DNA of 64,000 nt, taken from NCBI GenBank assembly GCA_002778785.1, contig PEZS01000001.1, positions 1 to 64,000 of the forward strand, given 5' to 3'. Every line of letters begins with the position of its first letter. Positions within the stretch are counted from its first letter, which is position 1. Below are positions 9,384 through 19,832 of the stretch, piece after piece. The notes beneath the pieces were generated by a model that searched no databases, had not been told where the DNA came from, and was given only the letters and a program-made list of their open reading frames with translations. This DNA comes from Bdellovibrionales bacterium CG10_big_fil_rev_8_21_14_0_10_45_34. GTDB lineage: Bacteria > Bdellovibrionota > Bdellovibrionia > Bdellovibrionales > 1-14-0-10-45-34. A program made the position numbers and the translations under genes.

Positions 9384-11366
9384 TTGGCAGTATCAAAGAG
9401 AGAAAAGATAAATAAAGAAAATCACTTTCAACAGGCGATTTGGCATAGTGCCAATCGCTCCGGTCAAGTCAATCGCTCCGGTCAAGTCAATCGAACGGGT
9501 AGGGCTATATCGCTTTCCATTAGGGCGCACCTCACTGAAGAAATGGCGATACTCGCATTCTTACTCAGTCTCATTTTAGCTCTTATCCCCGGTATTGTTC
9601 ACGCGCAAGATTACGTAGAAGGCGAAGTCATCGTTAAACTCAAAAAGACGGCGCTCGGTAAGAGTTCGCCCTTTCAAAGTAAGCTCACTCAAAAAGGGAT
9701 AGTCGCCAAGTCTTCTGTGTCGATGGGAAATACTGTTGCACTTAAAGCAGAGGGGCTAAGCACCTCACAACTCATTGGTGAACTCTCAAATGACCCCGAT
9801 GTGGAGTATGTCGAGCCCAATTACATCATTCGTAAGTCAGAAATTATAGAGGAAGGCGCCAGAAAGTATACGGCATCAGAACTTGCGACATATTATTCTT
9901 CTCCATCAGGCTTTTCGACCTACCTCACCGAAGCTCCCATTCACCTGCAGGACACGTGGCCAGAGGTAACAGGTACAGGAACTCCGATTGTTGCTATTAT
10001 AGATAGCGGAATTGATCCAAACCATTCGGCACTCAGTGACGCTCTTTGGAGCAATCTTTATGAAATTCCAAACAACGGTATTGATGATGATGGCAACGGC
10101 TACGTTGACGATACGTACGGCTGGAACTTTGTGAACAATTCCAAAACACCGGTCGATTGTGATGGGCACGGAACTCACGTTGCCGGGATCATTCGCGGCA
10201 CTGGCCAAGATATTTATGCTACGCCAGTTCCGTCTCCTATCGTCAAAATCATGGTGCTTAAGTTTCTTGATTGCAGCGGTTCTGGTACCACGGCCGACGC
10301 TATCAATGCCATTTACTATGCTGTTCGAAACGGAGCGACAATTTTAAATAATTCGTGGGGCGGCGGATCTTACTCAAAGGCGCTTCACGAGGCGATCGCA
10401 TTTTCTTACCAACTGAACGTTTTATTTGTGGCAGCTGCGGGTAACACTGCGAACAATAATGATTTGAGCCCTATTTACCCTGCTGCCTATGATGTGCCTA
10501 ACATTATCTCGGTTGCAGCTACGACAGATATTGATAACGTGGCGAGCTTTTCTAACTTCGGATTCACCTCGGTTGATGTGGGTAGCCCTGGTGTGCGAAT
10601 TCTAAGCACCTATCCAGGTGATCTCTTCTACGAGATGTCCGGAACATCCATGGCAGCTCCGTTTGTAGCTGGAATCGCCAGCCTCATTTCTCGCCAGCGA
10701 ACTGACTTAGGTGGTTATCAAATACGCCAAATTATACTGAGTTCTTCAGAGTCAAAATCGCCACTCGTCGGCAAGGTCTCTAGCCAAGCTCGAGTGAATG
10801 CCTATAATGCTGTAGCCTATTCAAAAACAGTTGATGCCGACGGAAATTTGCCGGCATATCAGGCCAACTTAAGCGCGCCAGATCGTGGTCTCGCCTCAAG
10901 CGGTGGATCCGGTGGTGGTTGTGGTTTGGTAGGTGAAGTCTACCGAAAGATGAACGGTGGTGGCACGCCGCCGTCTTCTGGCGGGCGCTCCTTCGGACTC
11001 ATGGTTTTACTGCTCTTGCCACTAGTAATACTCTTAATCATAAGAAGTAGACTTGTTCAGGTGGATCAGCGTCGATACGAACGCTTCAGGGTCAATTCGA
11101 GTGTCACACTAGAAATTGGCGGAGAAAAACTGATAGGTCAGGTCAACTCCATTTCGCTCGGTGGTGCTGGACTTAAGCTAGATCGCTTCCTGGAAAAAGG
11201 CAGTGTCGTTAAGATGATGATTGCAGATCCAGAAGGTCAGTCGGCTACCATTGAAGTCGAAGGACATATTGTTTGGTCTCAAGAGAAAAAGGCCTACGGC
11301 GTCGAGTTCTTTAAGACTAACGCTATGGCCCTTGAGCGCCTCGCCAAAGGCGGAGCTAAGTCGTAG
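9384..11366 (+). CDS. Subtilisin-like serine protease with C-terminal membrane anchor and PilZ domain
   Basis: 660 residues with an unusual architecture. A signal-peptide-like segment (about residues 54-77, ending VHAQD) is followed by an inhibitor-I9-like propeptide (VIVKLKK through VEYVEPNYI). The S8 peptidase domain follows, with catalytic Asp207 (IIDSGID), His262 (GHGTHVAG) and Ser422 (SGTSMAAP) and an oxyanion Asn in AAGNT. A Gly/Ser/Cys-rich linker (about 505-535) leads to one transmembrane helix (about 536-551) and a positive RSR stop. The C-terminal ~98 residues form a PilZ domain (RRYER, SISLGG). Topology predicts the protease outside the inner membrane and PilZ in the cytoplasm. The start is uncertain: TTG 9384 gives a long leader with repeats, while ATG 9543 would begin directly at the signal peptide. 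Confidence 0.92.
   Translation: MAVSKREKINKENHFQQAIWHSANRSGQVNRSGQVNRTGRAISLSIRAHLTEEMAILAFLLSLILALIPGIVHAQDYVEGEVIVKLKKTALGKSSPFQSKLTQKGIVAKSSVSMGNTVALKAEGLSTSQLIGELSNDPDVEYVEPNYIIRKSEIIEEGARKYTASELATYYSSPSGFSTYLTEAPIHLQDTWPEVTGTGTPIVAIIDSGIDPNHSALSDALWSNLYEIPNNGIDDDGNGYVDDTYGWNFVNNSKTPVDCDGHGTHVAGIIRGTGQDIYATPVPSPIVKIMVLKFLDCSGSGTTADAINAIYYAVRNGATILNNSWGGGSYSKALHEAIAFSYQLNVLFVAAAGNTANNNDLSPIYPAAYDVPNIISVAATTDIDNVASFSNFGFTSVDVGSPGVRILSTYPGDLFYEMSGTSMAAPFVAGIASLISRQRTDLGGYQIRQIILSSSESKSPLVGKVSSQARVNAYNAVAYSKTVDADGNLPAYQANLSAPDRGLASSGGSGGGCGLVGEVYRKMNGGGTPPSSGGRSFGLMVLLLLPLVILLIIRSRLVQVDQRRYERFRVNSSVTLEIGGEKLIGQVNSISLGGAGLKLDRFLEKGSVVKMMIADPEGQSATIEVEGHIVWSQEKKAYGVEFFKTNAMALERLAKGGAKS
9453..9488 (+). 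repeat. 18-bp tandem duplication in the protease leader
   Basis: Two exact copies of AATCGCTCCGGTCAAGTC followed by a degenerate third copy. In frame they encode repeated NRSGQV units in the extended N-terminal leader of the protease, before its signal peptide. Copy changes would keep the frame. If translation really starts at ATG 9543, this repeat is in the untranslated leader instead. Confidence 0.9.
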
Positions 11367-11740
11367 TAGTGTTGGAGGGGAGTCCTTCACTCCTCTCACA
11401 CTCGATAAACTCGGTTTATAGACCTGCCTATAACAGTCTTCTAGTCATTTGACATCCCAGGTTAAGAAGGAATTTGCTCTAGCAGACGCCTTCGGTCATC
11501 TATGTGGTCATCTGAGATAGTAGGTTGAGTCGCCAAAAGGCGATGAGAAATATGATAATCATGCGCTCTTGCGGCAAAAGTGGGCAAGCGACCCGGGCTT
11601 CACAGTTCTCAAAAGAAAAGCGGCCGAACATTCTCATCCAGTTTTCATTTCAATCTGGACATTTGAGCTTTTGCTTTTTAACTTCTGATAGTCACCTGTT
11701 TTACTTTCGATGAATTGGCAACGCTTGGAGTCGCAACAAA
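11367..11740. other. Intergenic region before sdhCAB
   Basis: 374 bp between the protease and sdhC. Apart from the hairpin at 11375-11397, I see no gene with a convincing start or product. A 62-codon frame at 11525-11713 has no recognisable features and is left out. The region should contain the sdh promoter, but I cannot place it with confidence. Confidence 0.5.
11375..11397 (+). terminator. Stem-loop after the protease gene
   Basis: GAGGGGAGT, a five-base loop CCTTC, then ACTCCTCTC form a 9-bp stem with one G-T pair just after the stop codon at 11366. No run of T follows, so it is a weak candidate for an intrinsic terminator. It may instead be an RNA-stabilising hairpin. Confidence 0.45.
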
Positions 11741-12406
11741 ATGGATCGAATTAGCCATTATTTTTTTTCAACGATAGGTTCTAAAAAAGTCGTGGGTCTT
11801 GCAGGGCTCGCATTAGCCGGCTTTGTGCTTTCTCATATGGCGGGCAACATGCTAATTCTTGTAAGCCCAAAAGATTACAACACCTACGCCCATGCGCTCA
11901 TAACAAATCCACTGATCTACTTGGCAGAAGCAGGTTTAATTGCCTTTTTCTTGGCGCACATCATTTTGGGAATCGTGCTGACTGTAAAAAACAGAATGGC
12001 TAAAGGTACCACTTATGCGGTCTCTGCTAAAGGGGACAAGTCGGCCTCGTACGCATCGCGAACGATGGTCTATCAGGGTATCGTTATCGGAGTGTTTTTA
12101 GTTTATCACTTGGTTACTTTCAAATTCGGTCCTTATTACGAAGTGACTTATGATGGCGTTTTAATGAGAGATCTTCACCGGCTGGTGATTGAAGTCTTTC
12201 AAAAACCTGCCTACGTAGTTTGGTACGTCTTCTGTGTTGGCGTTTTGGGTTATCATCTAAGTCATGGTGTTTATTCTTCCTTTCAAACACTCGGCTTCTA
12301 TCACGCAAGGTACACGCCTTATATCAAGTGCATTTCTGTAATTTATGGAATTCTCATCGGGGCAGGTTTTATGGTTCAGCCCTTATATGTTTATCTGTTT
12401 GACTAG
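11741..12406 (+). CDS. sdhC: Succinate dehydrogenase cytochrome b subunit (five-helix, type B)
   Basis: A 221-residue integral membrane protein of the single-subunit, di-haem cytochrome b558 family that anchors SdhAB and passes electrons to quinone. Five hydrophobic segments lie at about residues 15-40, 58-80, 105-125, 155-178 and 195-218. Candidate axial histidines are in LSHMAGN, YAHALI, FLAHIIL, VYHLVTF and GYHLSHGVY. It is followed by sdhA and sdhB, giving the C-A-B order of type B succinate:quinone reductases, which usually pair with menaquinone. Such enzymes can also run as fumarate reductases, and the direction cannot be read from sequence alone. Confidence 0.93.
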   Translation: MDRISHYFFSTIGSKKVVGLAGLALAGFVLSHMAGNMLILVSPKDYNTYAHALITNPLIYLAEAGLIAFFLAHIILGIVLTVKNRMAKGTTYAVSAKGDKSASYASRTMVYQGIVIGVFLVYHLVTFKFGPYYEVTYDGVLMRDLHRLVIEVFQKPAYVVWYVFCVGVLGYHLSHGVYSSFQTLGFYHARYTPYIKCISVIYGILIGAGFMVQPLYVYLFD

Positions 12407-12470
12407 TATTGCTTCAAAAAAGTTTTAGGCGCTCTGACAGTTCACGAATACAGCTAAGTGAGGAACAAGA

Positions 12471-14387
<1,917 letters not shown>

Positions 14388-14398
14388 AGGATCAAAGA

Positions 14399-15160
14399 AT
14401 GAGCGAAAATAAGAAGATGACGATTTATCTACGTGTTTGGCGTCAGCAGTCTGTTCAAAGTGAGGGGCAACTCGTTGATTACACAGTTAAAGATGTTTCC
14501 CCAGATATGTCCTTTCTTGAAATGTTCGATGTACTTAACCAGCAACTCATTAAAAAAGGCGAAGAACCCATTGTGTTTGACCATGATTGCCGAGAGGGAA
14601 TTTGTGGTACTTGTTCAATGACTATTGACGGAGTTCCTCATGGGCCAGAAAAGGGCGTGGCTACTTGCCAACTACATATGAGAAGTTATTCCGACGGGGA
14701 CTCAATCGTCGTAGAGCCTTTTCGGGCCAAAAGCTTTTCAATTATCAAAGATCTTTCGGTAGACAGATCGGCTTTTGATCGCATTGTCGGCGCAGGTGGC
14801 TATGTGTCAGTTAACACTGGCAGTGCTCAAGACGCGAACAATCTTCCGGTACCAAAGGAAGATGCCGATCGGGCCTTTGACTTTGCAACTTGTATTGGTT
14901 GCGGAGCTTGTGTGGCCGCATGTAAAAACGGTTCTGCTATGTTGTTTGTCGGAGCAAAGGTCGCTCAGCTCTCGTTACTTCCACAGGGACAAGCAGAGAG
15001 AACTCGCCGTGCTATTAACATGGTCGCACAAATGGACGAAGAAGGGTTTGGCGCTTGTTCAACAACAGGAGCTTGCTCTGCAACTTGCCCTAAAGAGATT
15101 AGCCTTGAGGCCATTGCTCGGCTAAACCGCGAATACACCCGCGCCAAACTCAAATCCTAA
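14399..15160 (+). CDS. sdhB: Succinate dehydrogenase / fumarate reductase iron-sulfur subunit
   Basis: 253 residues. The N-terminal ferredoxin domain carries the [2Fe-2S] cysteines in [11 protein letters not shown] and the later Cys in ATCQLH. The C-terminal half carries the [4Fe-4S] and [3Fe-4S] motifs [14 protein letters not shown] and [15 protein letters not shown]. It relays electrons from SdhA to the cytochrome b subunit. The ribosome site AAAGGA lies eight bases upstream of ATG 14399. The stop codon lies within the left arm of a perfect 38-bp inverted repeat. Confidence 0.96.
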   Translation: MSENKKMTIYLRVWRQQSVQSEGQLVDYTVKDVSPDMSFLEMFDVLNQQLIKKGEEPIVFDHDCREGICGTCSMTIDGVPHGPEKGVATCQLHMRSYSDGDSIVVEPFRAKSFSIIKDLSVDRSAFDRIVGAGGYVSVNTGSAQDANNLPVPKEDADRAFDFATCIGCGACVAACKNGSAMLFVGAKVAQLSLLPQGQAERTRRAINMVAQMDEEGFGACSTTGACSATCPKEISLEAIARLNREYTRAKLKS

Positions 15161-15248
15161 AGGTACTAAAGGTACGGAGTCACTTGTGGGACTCGACGCG
15201 TTAGACTCACCGAGTCCCACAAGTGACTCCGTACCTTTAGTACCTTTA
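15158..15248. repeat. Perfect 38-bp inverted repeat with 15-base loop
   Basis: The arms at 15158-15195 and 15211-15248 are exact reverse complements, and the loop is 15196-15210. The left arm begins with the sdhB stop codon and contains a short direct repeat, AAAGGTAC twice in tandem separated by one base. It lies between sdhB (+) and a small membrane gene (-), so it could act as a two-way terminator, although no strong T-run follows. Its length and perfection also resemble a REP/MITE-type mobile palindrome. No second copy was noticed in this window. Confidence 0.95.
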
Positions 15249-15260
15249 TTCTTCTTGGGT

Positions 15261-15524
15261 TTAAGAAAAAGTGGGGCCTTGGTTGGGGCGTGAACTTCCG
15301 TCTGACTTATTTGCTTCGTTCTGAGCAGCAGGTGTCTTGCCTCTATCAAGTGCCCAAAGAATAAGGCCCATAGAAACACTGATTAACACCAGTACGCCCA
15401 TAGTTCTGCCAATGAGATCATTAGCAATGTCTTTTTGAATGATTCCCAAAATCCACAAGATGCCAATAGTTGCAGCGTCAAGGACACTAACTATAAAGAA
15501 TAATTGCCAGACTTTTATTTTCAT
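15261..15524 (-). CDS. Small two-helix membrane protein, unknown function
   Basis: 87 residues from ATG 15524, with two hydrophobic segments (about residues 4-28 and 35-57) and a polar, Asn/Ser-rich C-terminal tail (KTPAAQNEANKSDG). An upstream GTG at 15557 would add eleven residues, and neither start has a strong ribosome site. I do not recognise the family. It converges on sdhB across the large inverted repeat and is divergent from lemA. Confidence 0.6.
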   Translation of the reverse strand: MKIKVWQLFFIVSVLDAATIGILWILGIIQKDIANDLIGRTMGVLVLISVSMGLILWALDRGKTPAAQNEANKSDGSSRPNQGPTFS

Positions 15525-15754
15525 AAACCCCATCCAATACTTAAGTAGTCTATACACCTCTTTTTAAATGCGCCAAAGTAACGTCGTCGAGCTAGACCCT
15601 CAGCTAGGGCATATCTCTCGGCCACAGAGGGCTCGTATCTAACCCAACTAGACCATTCGGTTCGACTCTTCGTTTCAATCTTGAGCTTCCATGAAAATCT
15701 ATTTATTCGTGCATATGTTCCTCCGATAAAGATTCGTTGCCGGAGGGGTGTCGC

Positions 15755-16342
15755 GTGAATCATTTTTGGCTGATCTTCATTGGAGTCGTGTTGGCAAGTT
15801 TCGGTGGTATGATGGTGAACATATATAACGGACTCGTTCGCCTCAGAAGCCAGGTCGAAAGAGCTTGGGCAAATATAGAAGTTGTCCTTAAACAACGATT
15901 CGACGAGATTCCTCAAATCGTGCAAGTCGTTGAACAATATGCTGGCTATGAATCAAGTGTTCTTAAGGACCTTGCGCAAGCAAGAACTCGCTACGGATCT
16001 GCCGGTTCAGTGGGGCAAAAAATCAAAGCGGCCCAAGATATGAGCATTGCGCTCAGCGGAGTGATGGCCATCGGAGAAGCGTATCCAGAGTTGAAGGCCA
16101 ACGAAAATTTCAAACAGCTTCAGCAGCGAGTCTCCGCACTAGAAAGCCAAATTGCCGATCGTCGAGAGACCTACAACGATGTTATCGCTAACTTTAACGC
16201 AAGAATTGAGCAGTTCCCGGATGTATTCGCCGCGAAGTTTTTGAATTATCAACGGCAAGAAATGTTCAAGGCCACCGAACAAGAGCGAAACACCATTCCG
16301 AGCTTAAAGATGAATCTGCCAGGTTCAAGAGCTGCTAGCTAA
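15755..16342 (+). CDS. lemA: LemA family protein
   Basis: A 195-residue LemA-family protein: a single N-terminal membrane helix (about residues 2-20) followed by a helical-bundle domain. The family signature is clear in IYNGLVRLRSQVERAWANIEVVLKQR, with P and L positions matching LemA, and in YNDVIANFNARIEQFPDVFAAK near the end. Its biochemical function is not established. The start is GTG 15755, eight bases after GGAGG. The next gene encodes a GIDE-like protein, a pairing seen repeatedly for bacterial LemA proteins and suggesting a joint membrane role. Confidence 0.9.
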   Translation: MNHFWLIFIGVVLASFGGMMVNIYNGLVRLRSQVERAWANIEVVLKQRFDEIPQIVQVVEQYAGYESSVLKDLAQARTRYGSAGSVGQKIKAAQDMSIALSGVMAIGEAYPELKANENFKQLQQRVSALESQIADRRETYNDVIANFNARIEQFPDVFAAKFLNYQRQEMFKATEQERNTIPSLKMNLPGSRAAS

Positions 16343-16452
16343 TTCGTAGCAGGAAAACAGTGGAATACTGTGGAGTTACTAGAGTGTAGGCGATGAACAA
16401 TGAAAAATAGGCACTTTAAAAGAGCGACGAGCATAGAAAGCTTTGAGTACGC

Positions 16453-17805
16453 ATGGAGAGGCTGATAATAGCAAGCTTCATCGCAGGAGCCTATCTACTC
16501 TTTGACGCCTTCAAAAGAAGTCAGAGACGGAGAAAAGTTGAGGATACTCCGCGAAGCCGCATAGAGACGGCCCCTCAGGGGCATGTCGAGTTTGAAGGCT
16601 TTGCATGGCCTTTAGGAGAAACTACGGTAGCTGCCGACGGCAATGACAGCGTCTATTACACGTTCGAACTTCAAAAGAAAGAGAAAACAGGGTCAGGTAA
16701 GTCGCGCCGAAGCAAATGGACGACCATTTTTTCAAAGTACCACATTCTTCCAATTTACGTTTTCGACGGATCTGGGCTCGCCATTGTCGATCCCTCTTCA
16801 GCCAAGCTAGAGCTCGTAAAAAAAGCGAATCGGAGATGGGCTCTGCTTGATCATGAGACAAAGCAAAGGATCAGAGACTTCGTTGCAGATAAGAAAGCAA
16901 TTAGACTGCCTTCATGGGGGCTTTTAGGTAACTTTTTAGGTCCTAGCTATCGCATCAAACAATGTCAAATATGCGTGGGTGCGCCCCTTTATGTGAGCGG
17001 ACATTTTAAGTCGCTTCAAACTCAGACGACTCAGTCGGCTGCACTCGCAGAGTTTTATAAACTCGTCTATGACACGAGCACGCAGCGACTGCGAAACAAT
17101 GCAGCGATCTTAGATACCAACAATGATTCAAAGATCTCTGCAAAGGAGATAAGAAGAGGCTACCCAATTGCTGCACAGATTGCTTTGAGAAGAGCTGAAG
17201 AAAAACCTGGAAGCGACGGTAGTGATGTGCACGCCAGTTCTCACTTTCAGATTTATGGCACAGTTGGAAGTAGTGATCACGAAGATCTCTTCGTGTCTGA
17301 TCTTCATGAAGAGCATTTGTCGAATCATCTCGGAAGAGCACTCGCACTGCGATACGCTGCAGGTGCAATGCTCTTGGCTTTGGCGATGGGACTGGGTGTT
17401 GATATGCTCAACGGTAACTTCAACCGGAGAAGCAAACGATCGGTATCGCCCAAACAACATGCAACAAAACAGAGTTCGCCGGCGGCTACAACGCATCCTT
17501 CGAATGCAGACCAAGGCGATTCACCTACTACTTTGGGAGTTGGCTCAGTTCGCCAAATTGATCGAAAAGTTGCAATTGCCGATAGCGTGAGCCACGAGAG
17601 TGCTTTGATAGAGAGTGAAGAAAAACAGCACGAAGATTCGCCCGTGCTGCTGCATGAAAGATGTGTGGGCGGCGATCAAGTTTCTTGTAGAACTCTCGTG
17701 TTTCGCAGTGAGAACTACCAGCTTTCTGAGAAACATATCAGCTATTACAAACATCGAGCCTGCCAGCTCGGTGCAAAATCCCTTTGCGAAACCAAGGCGC
17801 CATAA
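16453..17805 (+). CDS. GIDE-like membrane protein with an EF-hand motif
   Basis: 450 residues. An N-terminal membrane helix (about residues 4-20) precedes a domain resembling the GIDE/MUL1-like region found beside LemA in bacteria (HVEFEGFAWPL, SKWTTIFSKY, FDGSGLAIVDPSSA). Around residues 220-232, DTNNDSKISAKE fits the canonical calcium-binding EF-hand loop (acidic or Asn/Ser at positions 1, 3, 5 and 9, Glu at 12). A second membrane segment lies at about 297-315. The last ~50 residues hold five cysteines in a Sel1-like spacing (RCVGGDQVSCRTL and ACQLGAKSLC). No RING domain is present, so ubiquitin-ligase activity should not be inferred. The partner is lemA, 110 bp upstream. Confidence 0.75.
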   Translation: MERLIIASFIAGAYLLFDAFKRSQRRRKVEDTPRSRIETAPQGHVEFEGFAWPLGETTVAADGNDSVYYTFELQKKEKTGSGKSRRSKWTTIFSKYHILPIYVFDGSGLAIVDPSSAKLELVKKANRRWALLDHETKQRIRDFVADKKAIRLPSWGLLGNFLGPSYRIKQCQICVGAPLYVSGHFKSLQTQTTQSAALAEFYKLVYDTSTQRLRNNAAILDTNNDSKISAKEIRRGYPIAAQIALRRAEEKPGSDGSDVHASSHFQIYGTVGSSDHEDLFVSDLHEEHLSNHLGRALALRYAAGAMLLALAMGLGVDMLNGNFNRRSKRSVSPKQHATKQSSPAATTHPSNADQGDSPTTLGVGSVRQIDRKVAIADSVSHESALIESEEKQHEDSPVLLHERCVGGDQVSCRTLVFRSENYQLSEKHISYYKHRACQLGAKSLCETKAP

Positions 17806-17906
17806 TTTTAAGTTAAAATGAGGGTATTTGTTGCTGACGGCATCACAAGCTTCAACTAGATGTCACAAACTCAATTAAAGGTTTCCAGCAGTCACATGGC
17901 GAACAA

Positions 17907-19262
17907 CTATGGGTATTTCCAGCTGGCTTTCGTTAAGCGATTGTCAATCGCGATAGATAAGCTTGAGCCAATCGGTAAAGGCAATATCGCCATCCAATCA
18001 AAATCAGAATGTTCAAAGTCTCTGAGAATTCCAAACAGAGACTTTGCTAGTTCGGCATCCCAATCTTTGGGGGCCTGAGTGTACAGCTCACGAAATTCAA
18101 TTTGGCCAAGCACATTCTTAAAGTGCTCCTTCAAGGGTTGCTCAATAAGCTCAAGTGAAAGTACAAGGCCTCGCTTTTGCTGTTTTGATTGCTGAAAATC
18201 TGGGTACAGCGTTTCTAGTTTTTCAAGAAGAACTTCTGCAAGGCGCTGCTTACCCGAATGCTCGTTTAATCCGAGGCTGCTACAAGTAGCTTTGTTGAAA
18301 TAGATGAGGGGTTTGTCGGGTGCGTAGTGCGAAGGCATTTCACCAGGGGCTATATTTTCAGGGGCTATGCCACCACCGCGGGCGATGCTTTCCGCAGGGG
18401 ATGTGCTTCCAGGGGGTATGTCTTCCTTGGGTTCAATTTGCGTATGATCCAAGCGCTCAGATATTTGTCCTGCAGATTTCACACCGGCCAACTCTTTCGA
18501 TGTGATTTTCCATCCCATTTCTTGAAGCAGACTCACGTCAAAGGCTCCGGGGCGCAAGAGTGCGAATTGTTTTTTTGGATAGAACTGCACAATCGTCGAC
18601 TCAATTCCAATTGCAGTGGGCCCGCTATCGAGGATCAAAGGAATTTCTCCGCAAAGATCGTCAAAGACATGAGCAGCAGAAGTTGGGCTTACATGACCAA
18701 AACGGTTAGCGCTTGGTGCACAGAGTGGCTCCTTGAGTAGGGCTAAAACTTCCGCAAAGACGGGATGGGCTGGGGAGCGAAGGGCAACTGTGGGTTGTCC
18801 ACTGGTCGCCGTGTCTGAGACGTGGGAATGCTTCGGTAAAACGACTGTGAGTGGCCCTGGCCAGTGAGCCCGAAGTGTTCGCTCGATGAGCTCGAGAGTT
18901 TCATGGTCAAACAATAGAGAAATGTCGCTGGAGAGAACTTTAAGTTCTACCAGGTGATCGATCCAGACCATTCTTTCATCAAAAGATTTACTCTGAAGTT
19001 TGTGCAAAATCTGAGCGAAGCGATCAGACGAAGTAGGTGTTTCACCCCCTACGTGCTCAGGAACTGGAACGTGTACGATCAAGGGATCGTGAGACGGGCG
19101 ACCCTTGGCCTTAAAAATCTTTTTTAGCGCTGCTTTGTCAAACGTGCGTCCCGCCAGTCCGTAAACGGTCTCTGTGGGTAGGGCAACGATGGATCCTTTT
19201 TTTAAAAGGTTCACAGCTTTTAATATCGCGTTCGCGTTAGCGGGAAGAATTTCGGTTAACAT
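17907..19262 (-). CDS. tsaC: Threonylcarbamoyl-AMP synthase (Sua5/TsaC), enlarged
   Basis: 451 residues with a YrdC/Sua5 domain that makes threonylcarbamoyl-AMP for the t6A37 tRNA modification. Motifs are GSIVALPTETVYGLAG, FKAKGRPSHDPLIVHV, LCAPSANRFGHVSPT and IGIESTIV. A C-terminal Sua5-type domain is joined by a linker ending in the family's SHYAPDKPL. Two oddities stand out. About 50 extra residues are inserted after VHVPVPEH, before the WPGPLTVVLPK segment. The linker is a Pro/Gly/Ala/Ser-rich run of near-repeats (IPPGSTSPAESIARGGGIAP). Both enlarge the protein beyond the usual ~330-350 residues of Sua5. The reading frame is intact. Confidence 0.9.
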   Translation of the reverse strand: MLTEILPANANAILKAVNLLKKGSIVALPTETVYGLAGRTFDKAALKKIFKAKGRPSHDPLIVHVPVPEHVGGETPTSSDRFAQILHKLQSKSFDERMVWIDHLVELKVLSSDISLLFDHETLELIERTLRAHWPGPLTVVLPKHSHVSDTATSGQPTVALRSPAHPVFAEVLALLKEPLCAPSANRFGHVSPTSAAHVFDDLCGEIPLILDSGPTAIGIESTIVQFYPKKQFALLRPGAFDVSLLQEMGWKITSKELAGVKSAGQISERLDHTQIEPKEDIPPGSTSPAESIARGGGIAPENIAPGEMPSHYAPDKPLIYFNKATCSSLGLNEHSGKQRLAEVLLEKLETLYPDFQQSKQQKRGLVLSLELIEQPLKEHFKNVLGQIEFRELYTQAPKDWDAELAKSLFGILRDFEHSDFDWMAILPLPIGSSLSIAIDNRLTKASWKYP

Positions 19263-19832
19263 CAGTGGGCATCGCTCATACGGTTGATCTGAATCTGGCG
19301 TAGGTCTTTGTGTTGCATAGTGGCAATGTACGATTCGCCGAGGGCCTTCAAAATGTCAACACATCGCCCCTAAAACTCCCGTCAAACCTCTATCAGAACT
19401 CCTATGGCCGAAATACAATTTAGCGGATGGTTACTGAATAGAGTTGTTAGTTTAGTATCAATCTGGCCCCACTTTTTTTTATGCACCACTCGCCATAATT
19501 TCTACTTATGAAGCTCATCCCAGGGACTTTTTCAAAGAAGTGAAAACTCCCATAAACTTCAGGACTAAAGGCCGAAACGACACCAAAAGTCCTGGCACCA
19601 ACGTTGCTTTATGTAAAGACAACCCGCCCGACCCCCCGCAATCGCGGAGACCTAAGAGTCGGCACTATCCTACCATCAATCCTATCCAGATGAAGGGGGC
19701 AACAAGCCTCCCCTTCAGCCTTTGTGGCTCATCGAAAACGAATACGGCACCAACGTTATTAACAGAGGATCCGGTACCTAGCGCGATCGATAAGTCTTCG
19801 TCACTATCGATGTTTCATCAGCCATTCTAAGA
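19263..19832. other. 570-bp stretch without a convincing gene
   Basis: It lies between the divergent-side start of tsaC and the 3' end of hmgA. A 96-codon frame on the + strand (19540-19830) lacks a ribosome site and any recognisable feature. The string GCACCAACGTT occurs twice, near 19597 and 19749. A GAAGGGGGC...GCCTCCCCTTC stem near 19691-19716 could be an hmgA transcript-end hairpin, with a bulge and no T-run. Nothing else is supported. Confidence 0.5.

Noticed and set aside
15521-15937. 138-codon minus-strand frame overlapping the lemA start
   Set aside because: LemA homology is clear on the other strand from 15755, and the minus frame has no family features.
19540-19830. 96-codon plus-strand frame between tsaC and hmgA
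   Set aside because: It lacks a ribosome site and has no motif, signal or membrane feature.
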